The notes beneath the pieces were generated by a model. That model worked only from the letters and a program-made list of their open reading frames with translations. It ran no database searches and was not told where the DNA came from. Shown in pieces: positions 6,992 to 15,737 of a stretch of 35,421 nucleotides of DNA (its first letter is position 1; every line of letters begins with the position of its first letter). The translations under genes were made by a program, and so were the position numbers. The DNA comes from an uncultured Bacteroidota bacterium. GTDB taxonomy: Bacteria > Bacteroidota > Bacteroidia > Chitinophagales > LD1. The stretch is taken from NCBI GenBank assembly GCA_937894725.1, contig CALAYL010000032.1, positions 1 to 35,421 on the forward strand, written 5' to 3'.

Positions 6992-7915
6992 ATGAACTGG
7001 AAAACTCGCCTAGTACTTCTTTTTGCAAATATTAATAAACCACTCACTCTCCGTAGAGGCAAAGAAATATCGAAACTTCGTTCAGATGCTGTAAAAGCTG
7101 CTAAGCTCGGCTCTTTTCTTTTTGATAAAAAAATAACAGTTTTCAGCACCCAAGATATTAAGCTAGCAAACTTCAGCATTCGCATCTATAGACCAAACGA
7201 CAAGCAGCACTTACCCGTGATGATGTATTATCATGGTGGTGGGTTTGCTCTGTATGGCCTCGACTCTCACGACCTAGTGTGTAGGCGGTTATCTACTATG
7301 AATCAATGTGTTATTGTATCTGTTGATTACCGTCTTGCACCTGAATTTGCTTTCCCCACTGCGCATCAAGATGCTTTCGATGCGATCTGCTGGACTATAG
7401 AAAACATAAAATACCATGGCGGTGATGCTACAAAATTGATTTTGGCAGGCGATAGTGCGGGGGGCAATCTGGCGGCTACAATGGCGCATAAATGTAGAGA
7501 TGAGCAAATCAAAATAGCGGCACAAATTCTCATTTATCCATGGGTGGATGGCAAGCTCAACAACCCCTCTATAGCCCGAAATGGCGAAGAGTATATGCTT
7601 ACTCGAGATACCATGTTATGGTTTCAGGAGCAGTACACCCCAGACCCAAACGATTACTGTAATCCTCTTGTTTCGCCAATTTATCAACAAAATTGCACTG
7701 ACTTAGCTCCGGCTTTTATACTCACAGCTACCTTCGACCCGCTAATTGATGATGGTCTATTTTACGCTCAAAAACTCAAAGAAGCGGGAAACATAGTGCA
7801 ATACTGCGAATACAAAGGATTGATTCACGGCTTTTTCAATCTCCCTTTTTTGTCGCCCGAATCTATAAAAGCCTATGATGATATCGCCCTTTTTTTAAAA
7901 GACAAAATAGTGTGA
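6992..7915 (+). CDS. HSL-family alpha/beta hydrolase (esterase/lipase)
   Basis: A 307-residue esterase of the hormone-sensitive-lipase family from the ATG at 6992. An upstream in-frame TTG at 6965 is possible, but it lies ahead of a promoter-like TATCTTAC at 6968, so I prefer the ATG. Family marks are all present: oxyanion motif HGGG (81-84), nucleophile motif GDSAGG with Ser155, catalytic Asp in TATFDPLIDDG (about 249) and His in IHGFF (about 281). These enzymes hydrolyse short-chain esters and related acyl compounds; the natural substrate is unknown. There is no signal peptide, so it acts in the cytoplasm. The gene stands alone and converges with the 44-residue peptide gene, their stops being about 3 nt apart. 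Confidence 0.93.
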   Translation: MNWKTRLVLLFANINKPLTLRRGKEISKLRSDAVKAAKLGSFLFDKKITVFSTQDIKLANFSIRIYRPNDKQHLPVMMYYHGGGFALYGLDSHDLVCRRLSTMNQCVIVSVDYRLAPEFAFPTAHQDAFDAICWTIENIKYHGGDATKLILAGDSAGGNLAATMAHKCRDEQIKIAAQILIYPWVDGKLNNPSIARNGEEYMLTRDTMLWFQEQYTPDPNDYCNPLVSPIYQQNCTDLAPAFILTATFDPLIDDGLFYAQKLKEAGNIVQYCEYKGLIHGFFNLPFLSPESIKAYDDIALFLKDKIV

Positions 7916-7917
7916 AA

Positions 7918-8052
7918 TTATTTACTCAAAACCCCTTTGGCTATCAAATAGGGTATCAGCAACCACATCAAGCCTTTGATAAGAAAGAACAAGAATCCTA
8001 TCAGACCGATTTTTCGGACAAACATGATTACTTTTTCTTTGGTTGAATACAT
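7918..8052 (-). CDS. 44-residue single-pass membrane peptide
   Basis: An ATG-to-TAA frame of 45 codons. It begins MYSTKEKVIMFVRKIGLIGF, continues with a hydrophobic LFFLIKGLMWLLIPYLIA and ends KGVLSK. The charged N-terminus, one membrane helix (about 16-38) and basic ends look like a genuine small membrane protein rather than chance, and the frame fills the gap between the esterase stop and kbl almost completely. It follows kbl on the same strand after 68 nt and could be in its transcript. No function can be assigned. Confidence 0.6.
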   Translation of the reverse strand: MYSTKEKVIMFVRKIGLIGFLFFLIKGLMWLLIPYLIAKGVLSK

Positions 8053-8120
8053 AGCTAAATAGTACTTACTGCAATAGTATTTTTTAAAAGGCGAAACAAA
8101 AAAGTTTTATACCTTTTTTA

Positions 8121-9305
8121 TCAAATTACGCCTAGTTGCTTTCCAACTTTTTCAAATGCGGCTAAGGCTTTATCCAAATGCGCTTTGGTATGCGCTGCCG
8201 AAAGTTGGACTCTAATTCTAGCCTGCTCTTTAGGCACTACTGGAAAGAAAAAACCAATTACATATACGCCCTCTTTCAACAATTCATTTGCAAAAGTCTG
8301 CGATAACTTAGCATCGTATAACATCACCGGCACTATGGCGGACTCACCATCTTTAAACTCAAGTCCCGTTTTTTTCAAGCCCTCTTTGAAATAGCGAATA
8401 TTCCAATCGAGGGTATCACGAAGTACGGTGGACGCTCTCAACATGTCGAGCACTTCGATAGAAGCGCCTACTATAGAAGGAGCGAGCGAATTAGAAAACA
8501 AATAAGGACGTGAGCGCTGACGTAGCAATTCGATGATTTCCTTTTTTCCTGTGGTGAATCCACCCATCGCGCCACCCAATGCTTTACCTAAGGTGCCAGT
8601 GATTATATCGACCTTGCCCAATACGTTGCGCAGCTCTATACTCCCTCTACCCGTTTTGCCTATAAAACCCGTAGCATGACATTCATCTACCATGACCATG
8701 GCATGGTACTTTTCGGCTAGTGTACAAATCTGGTCGAGTTGAGCTACATAACCATCCATCGAAAACACGCCATCTGTCACGATAATTCGATTTTTTTGAT
8801 CTTGCGATTTGATGAGTTGTGCTTCTAAATCTGCCATATCGTTATTGGCATAGCGATAGCGCACTGCCTTGCAAAGTCGTACTCCGTCTATGATGGAAGC
8901 ATGGTTCAGCGCATCTGAGATAATGGCATCGTGCTCATCAAAGAGCGGTTCAAATACGCCTCCATTCGCATCGAAAGCTGCGGCATACAAAATAGTGTCT
9001 TCGGTATGGAGGAAGTCGGCTATTTTATGCTCCAGTGTTTTATGAATATCTTGTGTGCCACATATAAAACGCACACTCGACATCCCAAATCCATGTGTAT
9101 CGATAGCTCGCTTAGCAGCTGCTATCACACGCGGATGCGATGAAAGTCCAAGATAATTGTTGGCACAAAAATTTAAGACTTTCGCACCATCGCTCAGGGT
9201 GATTTCGGCATCTTGCGAAGAAGTGATAATGCGTTCCGATTTATAAAGACCTTGTTCTTTTATCTCAGCCAATTGGGCTTTTAGTTTTTCAGCTATAGTG
9301 TACAT
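8121..9305 (-). CDS. kbl: Glycine C-acetyltransferase (2-amino-3-ketobutyrate CoA ligase)
   Basis: A 394-residue PLP enzyme of the alpha-oxoamine synthase family. It interconverts glycine plus acetyl-CoA with 2-amino-3-ketobutyrate and CoA, the second step of threonine breakdown through threonine dehydrogenase. Length matches the E. coli enzyme (398). Visible marks: NNYLGLSSHP (49-58), SVRFICGTQDIHKTLE (77-92), DGVFSMDGYVAQLD (178-191), the cofactor Asp/His in VDECHATGFIG (207-216), and the Schiff-base Lys241 in TGTLGKALGG. The related KBL/serine palmitoyltransferase-like enzymes share the fold, but SVRFICGTQ and the DSN-type ends favour Kbl. No tdh gene lies beside it. A 223-base spacer upstream (9306-9528) holds only promoter-like AT-rich DNA. 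Confidence 0.95.
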   Translation of the reverse strand: MYTIAEKLKAQLAEIKEQGLYKSERIITSSQDAEITLSDGAKVLNFCANNYLGLSSHPRVIAAAKRAIDTHGFGMSSVRFICGTQDIHKTLEHKIADFLHTEDTILYAAAFDANGGVFEPLFDEHDAIISDALNHASIIDGVRLCKAVRYRYANNDMADLEAQLIKSQDQKNRIIVTDGVFSMDGYVAQLDQICTLAEKYHAMVMVDECHATGFIGKTGRGSIELRNVLGKVDIITGTLGKALGGAMGGFTTGKKEIIELLRQRSRPYLFSNSLAPSIVGASIEVLDMLRASTVLRDTLDWNIRYFKEGLKKTGLEFKDGESAIVPVMLYDAKLSQTFANELLKEGVYVIGFFFPVVPKEQARIRVQLSAAHTKAHLDKALAAFEKVGKQLGVI

Positions 9306-9528
9306 AATCTGGTTTTGTGATGCAATATAAGGAATCTACCGCTTGGTTCAGAAAGTAAGGACTTAAAGGGAGAAAAAGCATTCTGATGAAGAGTCAATCA
9401 GAGGGATTTTTAGAAATTAATTTTGTAACTTTAGCTAGAAATAAAAATACAAGCAATAAATGTAATTTTACGTTTTGTAAGTATGATTTATCAATGATTA
9501 AAATAATATTCCTACGCAATTATCTACT

Positions 9529-10608
9529 ATGAAAAATTCCTTTTCGCTTATCCTCCTGCTGAGCTTGACACTCCTATATGCTTGCAATAACAAAAAAGAA
9601 ACAACCACACCAACTAAAGCAAAAATATCGGAGAGTGTGTATGCCTTCGGTACAATAAAAAGTAAAAATCAGCATGAAGTATTTAGTAAGTCGAATGGCA
9701 CGCTCGAAGAGATTTATGTAACAGAAGGAGGTATTATTAAAATAGGCGACCCACTCTTCAAACTAGAAAACGATAACTCACGTAGAAATACAGCCAATGC
9801 GCAACTTCTCGCTACAAGTTCAGACTATTTTGCCAATGCAGACAAAATCAGAGACGCTCAAAACGCAGTAAGTTTGGCTAGAAAAAAACTAGAAAATGAT
9901 TCCATTTTCTTTTTTAAACAACAACACCTTTGGGAAAATAATATTGGCTCTAAGCTAGAACTTGAACAAAAAAGACTTGCCTACGAAAATTCGAAAGCTG
10001 CCTCTGAGAATGCAGAAGTAAGATTGCAAGACCTCAAAAGACAACTAAGGTTGGTTTCTGACCAAAGCAAAAACAACCTGGCAATAGCCCGAACTTTAGA
10101 GTCTGATTATATCATTCGAAGTGATATAAACGGAGTAGTATATAAAATAAATAAAGAACTTGGAGAGTTGGTGACCAGTGTTTCACCCCTTGCAGTGATA
10201 GGCGAAAGCGAGTTTTTGATTGAATTCAATATTGATGAAATAGATATCGTTAAAATTCAAAAAGGGCAAAAAGTAATTATCCGCATGGATAGCTATAAAT
10301 CGGAAGTATATGAGGGGGTAGTATCTACCATCTATCCCATGATGAACGAACGAACAAGAACGTTTAAAGCAGAGGCCACTTTTACAAAAAAACCAGCACA
10401 GCTCTACCCGTATTTGACGCTTGAGGCAAATATCGTTATCAATTCAAATCCAGATGCATTGACTATACCCAGGAGATTTCTTTTGACAGATACAACAGTA
10501 TTGCTCGAAAATGGCAAAACACAGCGTGTAGAAACAGGTCTTATGGACTACAGTACTGTAGAAATAAAAAGAGGCCTGACCACCAACACAAAAATTGTAT
10601 TGCCGTAA
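9529..10608 (+). CDS. Efflux periplasmic adaptor lipoprotein (HlyD/MacA family)
   Basis: A 359-residue membrane-fusion protein that would bridge an inner-membrane ABC exporter to an outer-membrane channel. The lipobox LLYAC places Cys19 as lipid anchor. The barrel-sandwich (lipoyl-like) domain is in two halves: GTIKSKNQHEVFSKSNGTLE with VTEGGIIKIGDPLFKLEND (about 41-84) and, after a long helical hairpin (about 95-190), YIIRSDINGVVYKINKELGE. A beta-barrel domain follows (FNIDEIDIVKIQKGQKVII) and a membrane-proximal domain ends at KIVLP. The permease gene starts 2 nt after the stop and the ATPase follows, so this is the adaptor of a MacAB-like complex. No TolC-type gene is present; an outer-membrane partner must be encoded elsewhere. 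Confidence 0.9.
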   Translation: MKNSFSLILLLSLTLLYACNNKKETTTPTKAKISESVYAFGTIKSKNQHEVFSKSNGTLEEIYVTEGGIIKIGDPLFKLENDNSRRNTANAQLLATSSDYFANADKIRDAQNAVSLARKKLENDSIFFFKQQHLWENNIGSKLELEQKRLAYENSKAASENAEVRLQDLKRQLRLVSDQSKNNLAIARTLESDYIIRSDINGVVYKINKELGELVTSVSPLAVIGESEFLIEFNIDEIDIVKIQKGQKVIIRMDSYKSEVYEGVVSTIYPMMNERTRTFKAEATFTKKPAQLYPYLTLEANIVINSNPDALTIPRRFLLTDTTVLLENGKTQRVETGLMDYSTVEIKRGLTTNTKIVLP

Positions 10609-10610
10609 AA

Positions 10611-11870
10611 ATGAAAATCAAACACATAACTGAAATAGCAGAAGCTCTCTTGCTTTCGAGATGGCGACAAACCCTTGTGGCTGCCATAGGAGTGGCTTTT
10701 AGTATTGCTTTATTCATCGCATTGCTTGGATTCATGGAGGGATTGAATCGTCTTCTTGATGGATTGATGATGAACAGAACTCCACACATAAGACTATATA
10801 ATGACATTCAAGTTTCGCCCATACAGCCCATTGATATGGATCAAAACTACCATGACTACCACAACTTTGTAAACTCACTAAAGCCAAGCAATACAAGAAA
10901 AGGGATTTTAAATGTAGATCAGATTCTTAAAAACCTCTCTAATGACAATCGTGTGTTAGGTATTGCTCCGAAAATCACTACACAAGTCTTTTACAACCTA
11001 GGAAGTGTAAATCTAAATGGTGTACTCAATGGAGTAGATGTTGATCAAGAAGCCAAACTGTTCTTCCTCCAAGACTACATTGTAGGAGGAAATTATAATG
11101 AATTAAAAAACACACCCAATAGCATTATACTCGGAAAAGGAGCCGCAGATAAGATGCTCGCAAAAAAAGGAGACATTATAAATATTACTACAGTAGGAGG
11201 CGAAAACTTTTCCTTAAAAGTTGTTGGATTCTTCCAGTCAGGTGTAGCCGAAATTGACAAAATACAAAGCTATGTAAGCCTTGTTACTTCACGAAAGCTA
11301 CTCAATGAAGCGGGTACCTACATGAGCGATATTCAAATCAAACTAAAAGACATGAATCAAGCTCCTGCTATATCAAAAGAGTATGAGAAACTATTTGAGC
11401 TAAATGTGGAAGATATTCAAACTGCCAATGCCCAATTTGAAACTGGGAGCAATGTACGATCAATTATTTCTTATGCAGTAGGAATCACTTTACTGATTGT
11501 GTCTGGTTTTGGTATATACAACATCCTAAATATGCTTATTTATGAAAAAATGGATACTATCGCCATACTAAAAGCGACTGGTTTTGCTGGTGCTGATGTA
11601 AAAAAGATTTTCATCACTATTGCACTCACCATTGGAATTTCAGGAGCACTTGCAGGCGTGCTGTTCGGATTTATACTTTGCTTGCTCATAGACAGGATAC
11701 CATTTGTGACAGCCGCGCTACCCACCATCACAACCTATCCTATTGACTACGGAATTCAGTATTACGTTATTGCAATCGTTTTTGCGGTGGTCACTACATT
11801 TTTTGCAGGATGGTTTCCGGCTGTTAAGGCTAGTAGAATAGACCCTGTAGTAATCATAAGAGGAAAATAA
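10611..11870 (+). CDS. ABC transporter permease, FtsX/MacB type
   Basis: A 419-residue inner-membrane permease of the MacB/LolCE/FtsX superfamily. Topology is the expected one: a first membrane helix (about 22-46), a large periplasmic MacB_PCD-like domain (about 47-285) containing NDNRVLGIAPKITTQVFYN and SIILGKGAADKMLAKKGDII, then three C-terminal helices (about 287-312, 333-359, 381-403). The conserved FtsX segment NMLIYEKMDTIAILKATGF falls between the second and third helices. It ends with the family-typical SRIDPVVIIRGK. These proteins are mechanotransmitters driven by a cytoplasmic ATPase, which is encoded directly downstream. The cargo could be a drug, peptide or lipoprotein; the periplasmic adaptor upstream argues for MacAB-like efflux rather than LolCDE. 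Confidence 0.93.
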   Translation: MKIKHITEIAEALLLSRWRQTLVAAIGVAFSIALFIALLGFMEGLNRLLDGLMMNRTPHIRLYNDIQVSPIQPIDMDQNYHDYHNFVNSLKPSNTRKGILNVDQILKNLSNDNRVLGIAPKITTQVFYNLGSVNLNGVLNGVDVDQEAKLFFLQDYIVGGNYNELKNTPNSIILGKGAADKMLAKKGDIINITTVGGENFSLKVVGFFQSGVAEIDKIQSYVSLVTSRKLLNEAGTYMSDIQIKLKDMNQAPAISKEYEKLFELNVEDIQTANAQFETGSNVRSIISYAVGITLLIVSGFGIYNILNMLIYEKMDTIAILKATGFAGADVKKIFITIALTIGISGALAGVLFGFILCLLIDRIPFVTAALPTITTYPIDYGIQYYVIAIVFAVVTTFFAGWFPAVKASRIDPVVIIRGK

Positions 11871-11871
11871 A

Positions 11872-12543
11872 ATGAAAGGCGAAAAAGTTTTAGAAGCAAA
11901 ATCCATTTACAAATCATTTAGTGATATTAATGTGCTGAAAGATGTGACTTTTAGCATAAATAAAGGAGAATTCACCTCTGTGATTGGTAAATCTGGTTGC
12001 GGAAAATCAACCCTGCTCTACATTCTATCGACTATGGATACCGATTATAAAGGCGAATTGCTGATCGACAACGAGTCTATGAGTGGCAAAACAGAAAAAG
12101 AATTAGCACTTGTAAGAAACCAAAAAATTGGCTTTGTATTTCAATTTCACTATCTGCTCAATGAACTCACTGCCCTAAAAAATGTAATGATACCAGGCTT
12201 CAAAGCTGCTAAAATTTCAGACGAAGAGCTAGAAGAAAACGCAATGAAACTAATGAAAGTGTTAGGTGTCGAAAAATTGGCACATAGAATGGCTCACCAA
12301 CTCTCGGGTGGCGAAAAACAGCGTATCGCTATAGCCCGAGCTATGATAAACGACCCTTTGATACTCATGTGCGATGAACCCACCGGCAATCTTGACAATA
12401 AAAACACCGATATAGTTTTCGATATTTTTAGTGAGCTTGCCGAAGAGTATAACAAAACATTATTAGTTGTAACGCATGACTTGAACTTCGCCAACAAAAC
12501 AAAAAGAATAATACAAATGGATGATGGAAGAGTCGTAAACTAA
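11872..12543 (+). CDS. ABC transporter ATP-binding protein (MacB/LolD type)
   Basis: A 223-residue ATPase that powers the permease encoded just before it (1 nt between stop and start). All nucleotide-binding motifs are intact: Walker A GKSGCGKST (39-47), Q-loop GFVFQFHYLLNELT, signature LSGGEKQRIAIARA (144-157), Walker B LILMCDEPTGNLD with Glu169 as catalytic base, and switch His202 in VVTHD. The DEPTGNLD form is typical of the LolD/MacB/FtsE clade. It has no membrane part, so it would dock on the permease at the cytoplasmic face. Third gene of a four-gene unit. Confidence 0.95.
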   Translation: MKGEKVLEAKSIYKSFSDINVLKDVTFSINKGEFTSVIGKSGCGKSTLLYILSTMDTDYKGELLIDNESMSGKTEKELALVRNQKIGFVFQFHYLLNELTALKNVMIPGFKAAKISDEELEENAMKLMKVLGVEKLAHRMAHQLSGGEKQRIAIARAMINDPLILMCDEPTGNLDNKNTDIVFDIFSELAEEYNKTLLVVTHDLNFANKTKRIIQMDDGRVVN

Positions 12544-12596
12544 AAATGGAATTCAAAACAAAGTCAATTGAAACTTTTCTCAGAAAAAATTAGCTT

Positions 12597-13196
12597 ATGA
12601 ACTACGCAAAACTAATCGTCTTTTCACTTTGCTGTGGCTTGCTTGTGACCGCTTGTGGTGAACTCGAAAAAACTCGAAAACCAAATACTCCTATAGCGCC
12701 ACAAAGCAATGATATCAGCATAAGTAGCTACCGATCTAACAATGCGGTAGATGATTTATACTTACCCCTTCTAGATAAAAACTCTACACTAAAAAAGCTT
12801 GAAGATGAAATCGTAAACATGAAGGCAAAAACAAAGCTGGTCACAAAAAACTTTTACAACTACGACAACAAATCAAAAGCTTATTACAACGAAGCTGACT
12901 ATCAGGCGGCATCGATAAAAGATAGCCTACTGCAAAAAAAACTTCTCGCTTCTATAGATTCAAGCAAAAATCTATATACCTCAAAGACGAATGAATTGCG
13001 ATCTATCGTAAATCAAATTGCTGAAAACAACACGCTGCTTAGCGATCGCCATGCTGCGTTAAAAATCTTGCTGACCCTACCCCTCATAGAAAACTTTCAA
13101 GCCCAGCAGCTACCCCACAACAATGGTATGGTCGAATTGATTTTAATACAAAAAAAATTATTGATACAAATCGATAGCCTAACCACTATCCACTAA
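12597..13196 (+). CDS. Helical lipoprotein at the end of the ABC exporter operon
   Basis: A 199-residue lipoprotein (signal MNYAKLIVFSLCCGLLVTAC, lipidated Cys20) that I do not recognise. After a Pro/Asn/Ser-rich linker (about 25-55) it is almost entirely helical: alternating charged and hydrophobic residues at LKKLEDEIVNMKAKTKLVTK (about 65-84) and around 120-165 suggest two or three long helices, perhaps a coiled coil. The gene begins 53 nt after the ATPase gene on the same strand, so it is probably the last member of the exporter operon. It could be a periplasmic accessory protein or part of the link to the outer membrane; this is inference from position only. Confidence 0.7.
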   Translation: MNYAKLIVFSLCCGLLVTACGELEKTRKPNTPIAPQSNDISISSYRSNNAVDDLYLPLLDKNSTLKKLEDEIVNMKAKTKLVTKNFYNYDNKSKAYYNEADYQAASIKDSLLQKKLLASIDSSKNLYTSKTNELRSIVNQIAENNTLLSDRHAALKILLTLPLIENFQAQQLPHNNGMVELILIQKKLLIQIDSLTTIH

Positions 13197-13213
13197 GTTT
13201 TTTTTACATAAGC

Positions 13214-13227
13214 ATGATTGCAATCAT
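13214..13227. repeat. Perfect 14-bp palindrome upstream of trhO
   Basis: ATGATTGCAATCAT is a perfect palindrome about 66 nt before the trhO start codon, in the 96-base spacer after the lipoprotein gene. It could be an operator for a dimeric regulator, but there is no T tract for a terminator and no second copy was noticed. Confidence 0.35.
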
Positions 13228-13292
13228 ATAGCTGATTTTGTTGTAAAATCCTTCCTCGCAATAACAAAAAAATCCTTTATTTTTGTCGCATT

Positions 13293-14204
13293 ATGAAACC
13301 ATTTCGCACCCTACTTTACTACAAATACGCTACTATTCCCAACGCTGAAGAATTTGCAAAAGAGCATCTCGCTTTTTGTGAGCGCATAGGCATTGTAGGG
13401 CGTATCATCGTGGCAGACGAAGGCCTGAATGGTACTGTATCAGGCACTATTGTGCAATGTCAAAAATACATGGACAAACTCAATGCCGACCCTATTTTAT
13501 CGGGTATCGATTTCAAAATAGATGAGGTGGATGAGCCATCGTTTGCGACTATCCATTTGCGCTATAAACCTGAGATAGTAAATTCTGGACTCACCGACAA
13601 ATCAGTAGTGGATCCTACACGCAAAACCGGCAAGCACCTTGATCCAGCTGACTTTGCAGCGATGAAAGACCAAGAGGATGTGGTCGTATTAGATGTACGC
13701 TCCAATTATGAACATCAGCTAGGACGTTTCAAAAATGCAATAACCTTAGATATTGACAATTTTAGAGAGTTTCCCGAAAAGGTAAAAGAGCTTGAACATC
13801 TCAAAAATAAAAAGGTATTGACCTATTGCACAGGCGGCATCAAGTGTGAAAAAGCCTCCGCTTACTTACTTGCACAAGGATTCAATGAAGTGTATCAACT
13901 CCATGGCGGTATTGTGAAATATGGAAAGGAAGTAGGTGGTGTGGATTTTGAAGGCAACTGTTATGTCTTTGACAAACGAGTATCGGTAGAAATGAATGCC
14001 GTAAACCCAAAAGTAATCTCTACCTGTCGCAATTGCGGCACAGCATCTACTCACATGATCAACTGCGCCAATGCTGATTGTAACGAACATTTCGTGCTCT
14101 GCGAAAAATGTGGTTGGGCATTAGATGGCTGCTGCTCTACGGAGTGTAAAGAAGCTCCTGCCAAACGTGTATATGATGGTACAGGCTATTATTCAAGATT
14201 TTGA
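13293..14204 (+). CDS. trhO: tRNA uridine(34) hydroxylase, rhodanese family
   Basis: A 303-residue cytoplasmic enzyme (E. coli YceA/TrhO) that converts uridine 34 of certain tRNAs to 5-hydroxyuridine using oxygen, the first step towards cmo5U/mo5U wobble bases. Domains in order: an N-terminal acylphosphatase-like fold (about 1-92) with ADEGLNGTVSGT, a rhodanese domain (about 118-215) with LDVRSNYEHQLGRFKNA and the active loop YCTGGIKCEKAS (catalytic Cys179, second Cys185), and a C-terminal Cys-rich part (CRNCG, CxxC and CCxxEC patterns, about 244-288) that probably holds zinc. It ends with the family-typical YYSRF. The gene stands alone. TATTTTTG at 13278-13285 fits the -7 consensus TAnnTTTG, giving a very short leader. 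Confidence 0.94.
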   Translation: MKPFRTLLYYKYATIPNAEEFAKEHLAFCERIGIVGRIIVADEGLNGTVSGTIVQCQKYMDKLNADPILSGIDFKIDEVDEPSFATIHLRYKPEIVNSGLTDKSVVDPTRKTGKHLDPADFAAMKDQEDVVVLDVRSNYEHQLGRFKNAITLDIDNFREFPEKVKELEHLKNKKVLTYCTGGIKCEKASAYLLAQGFNEVYQLHGGIVKYGKEVGGVDFEGNCYVFDKRVSVEMNAVNPKVISTCRNCGTASTHMINCANADCNEHFVLCEKCGWALDGCCSTECKEAPAKRVYDGTGYYSRF

Positions 14205-14426
14205 AAAAAGAACACAGAATAATCTTTGCTAAATCTAACTTAGATTTGCTTGAGCACGATGTTTAATAGCTTAAATCAATCTCGAATCAGACTTAAAATA
14301 AGAAAGCTTACTGTTACATTTATACTACACTCCACAGTAGTTAGTTAGTTGTGTTTTGAGCAAAAACTAGCATTATCGTATTGGTTGACTTATTTTTAAT
14401 CAAAGAATAATAGAAGTAAGCATATC

Positions 14427-15737
14427 ATGAGTCAATCGTACGAAGTAATAGGAGGTAATAAATTAAAAGGAACACTGCAACCACAAGGCGCTAAAAACGA
14501 GGCGTTGCAAATACTTTCGGCTGTTTTGCTCACACCCGAAGAGGTTACTATCCATAACATACCCGATATTCGCGATGTAAATCTTTTGATAGAAATATTG
14601 AAAGATATGGGCGTAGAAATCACTCCTAATGGTGTGGGTTCGTACAAATTTAAGGCCGCCAACATTGATCTAGCTTACTTACAAGGCGATGTGTTTAGAA
14701 AAAAAGGAGCTTCACTAAGAGGCAGTATAATGATTATAGGGCCACTTTTGGCAAGGTTTAAAAAAGCCTACATGCCTAAGCCAGGTGGTGATAAAATAGG
14801 CCGTAGAAGACTCGACACACATTTTTTAGGTTTTGAAAAACTTGGCGCTACTTTTCAGTTTGATGCAAATGAAGCATTTTTCACCATTGGTGCTGAAAAC
14901 CTTACTGGTACATATATTTTACTAGATGAACCATCGGTAACTGGAACAGCCAATATCGTAATGTCGGCCGTACTAGCCAAGGGCACCACGACCTTGTACA
15001 ATGCCGCTTGTGAGCCTTATCTTCAGCAACTCTGCAATATGCTCAATCGAATGGGTGCAAAGATAAGTGGTATAGGCTCAAATTTATTGACCATAGAAGG
15101 CGTAACCGAATTAGCTGGCACTAGCCATACGATGCTACCTGACATGATTGAAATAGGTTCATTTATTGGATTGGCGGCTATGACCAAATCTGAAATTCTG
15201 ATTAAGGATTGTAGAATTGACCAACTAGGCAATATACTGCCCGTATTTCAAAAGCTTGGTATCGCCATGGAATTTAGAGGTGATGATATTTTTATTCCTT
15301 CTCAAGAAGAATATCAAATCCAAAGATTTATCGATGGCTCTATTCTTACCGTTGCAGATGGCCCATGGCCACTGTTTACACCCGATTTGATAAGTATAGT
15401 ACTCGTTACTGCTACACAAGCCAAAGGCTCTTTGCTAATACATCAAAAGATGTTTGAGTCACGATTGTTTTTTGTAGATAAACTCATCGACATGGGTGCG
15501 CAAATCACCCTCTGCGACCCGCACAGAGCATCCGTTGTTGGCATCAACAGAGAATATAATTTAAGAGGAATTACAATGTCTTCGCCAGATATAAGAGCGG
15601 GCGTATCGCTGCTCATAGCCGCACTCTCTGCCGATGGCAAATCAATCATACACAACATCGATCAAATAGATCGTGGCTATCAAAACATAGACAAACGCCT
15701 CAATGCAATTGGGGCAAACATAAAACGAGTAGAATGA
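14427..15737 (+). CDS. murA: UDP-N-acetylglucosamine 1-carboxyvinyltransferase (Asp-type MurA)
   Basis: A 436-residue enzyme for the first committed step of peptidoglycan synthesis, transfer of enolpyruvate from PEP to UDP-GlcNAc in the cytoplasm. It has the inverse alpha/beta barrel fold of EPT enzymes: QGAKNEALQ (Lys23, Asn24), GASLRGSIMIIGPLLAR, and DMIEIGSFIGLAAM. The active-site loop reads PKPGGDKIGRRRLDTHF: the Cys that fosfomycin attacks (Cys115 in E. coli) is Asp122 here. Cys-to-Asp enzymes (known from mycobacteria and chlamydiae) are active and resist fosfomycin, so intrinsic resistance is expected. The stop overlaps the start of the next gene (ATGA). A 222-base spacer before it (14205-14426) shows no gene. 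Confidence 0.97.
   Translation: MSQSYEVIGGNKLKGTLQPQGAKNEALQILSAVLLTPEEVTIHNIPDIRDVNLLIEILKDMGVEITPNGVGSYKFKAANIDLAYLQGDVFRKKGASLRGSIMIIGPLLARFKKAYMPKPGGDKIGRRRLDTHFLGFEKLGATFQFDANEAFFTIGAENLTGTYILLDEPSVTGTANIVMSAVLAKGTTTLYNAACEPYLQQLCNMLNRMGAKISGIGSNLLTIEGVTELAGTSHTMLPDMIEIGSFIGLAAMTKSEILIKDCRIDQLGNILPVFQKLGIAMEFRGDDIFIPSQEEYQIQRFIDGSILTVADGPWPLFTPDLISIVLVTATQAKGSLLIHQKMFESRLFFVDKLIDMGAQITLCDPHRASVVGINREYNLRGITMSSPDIRAGVSLLIAALSADGKSIIHNIDQIDRGYQNIDKRLNAIGANIKRVE

Noticed and set aside
9048..9066. Sigma-54-like TGGCACACA inside kbl (minus strand)
   Set aside because: The -12 element (TTGC) is missing at the required spacing and the site is inside coding sequence.
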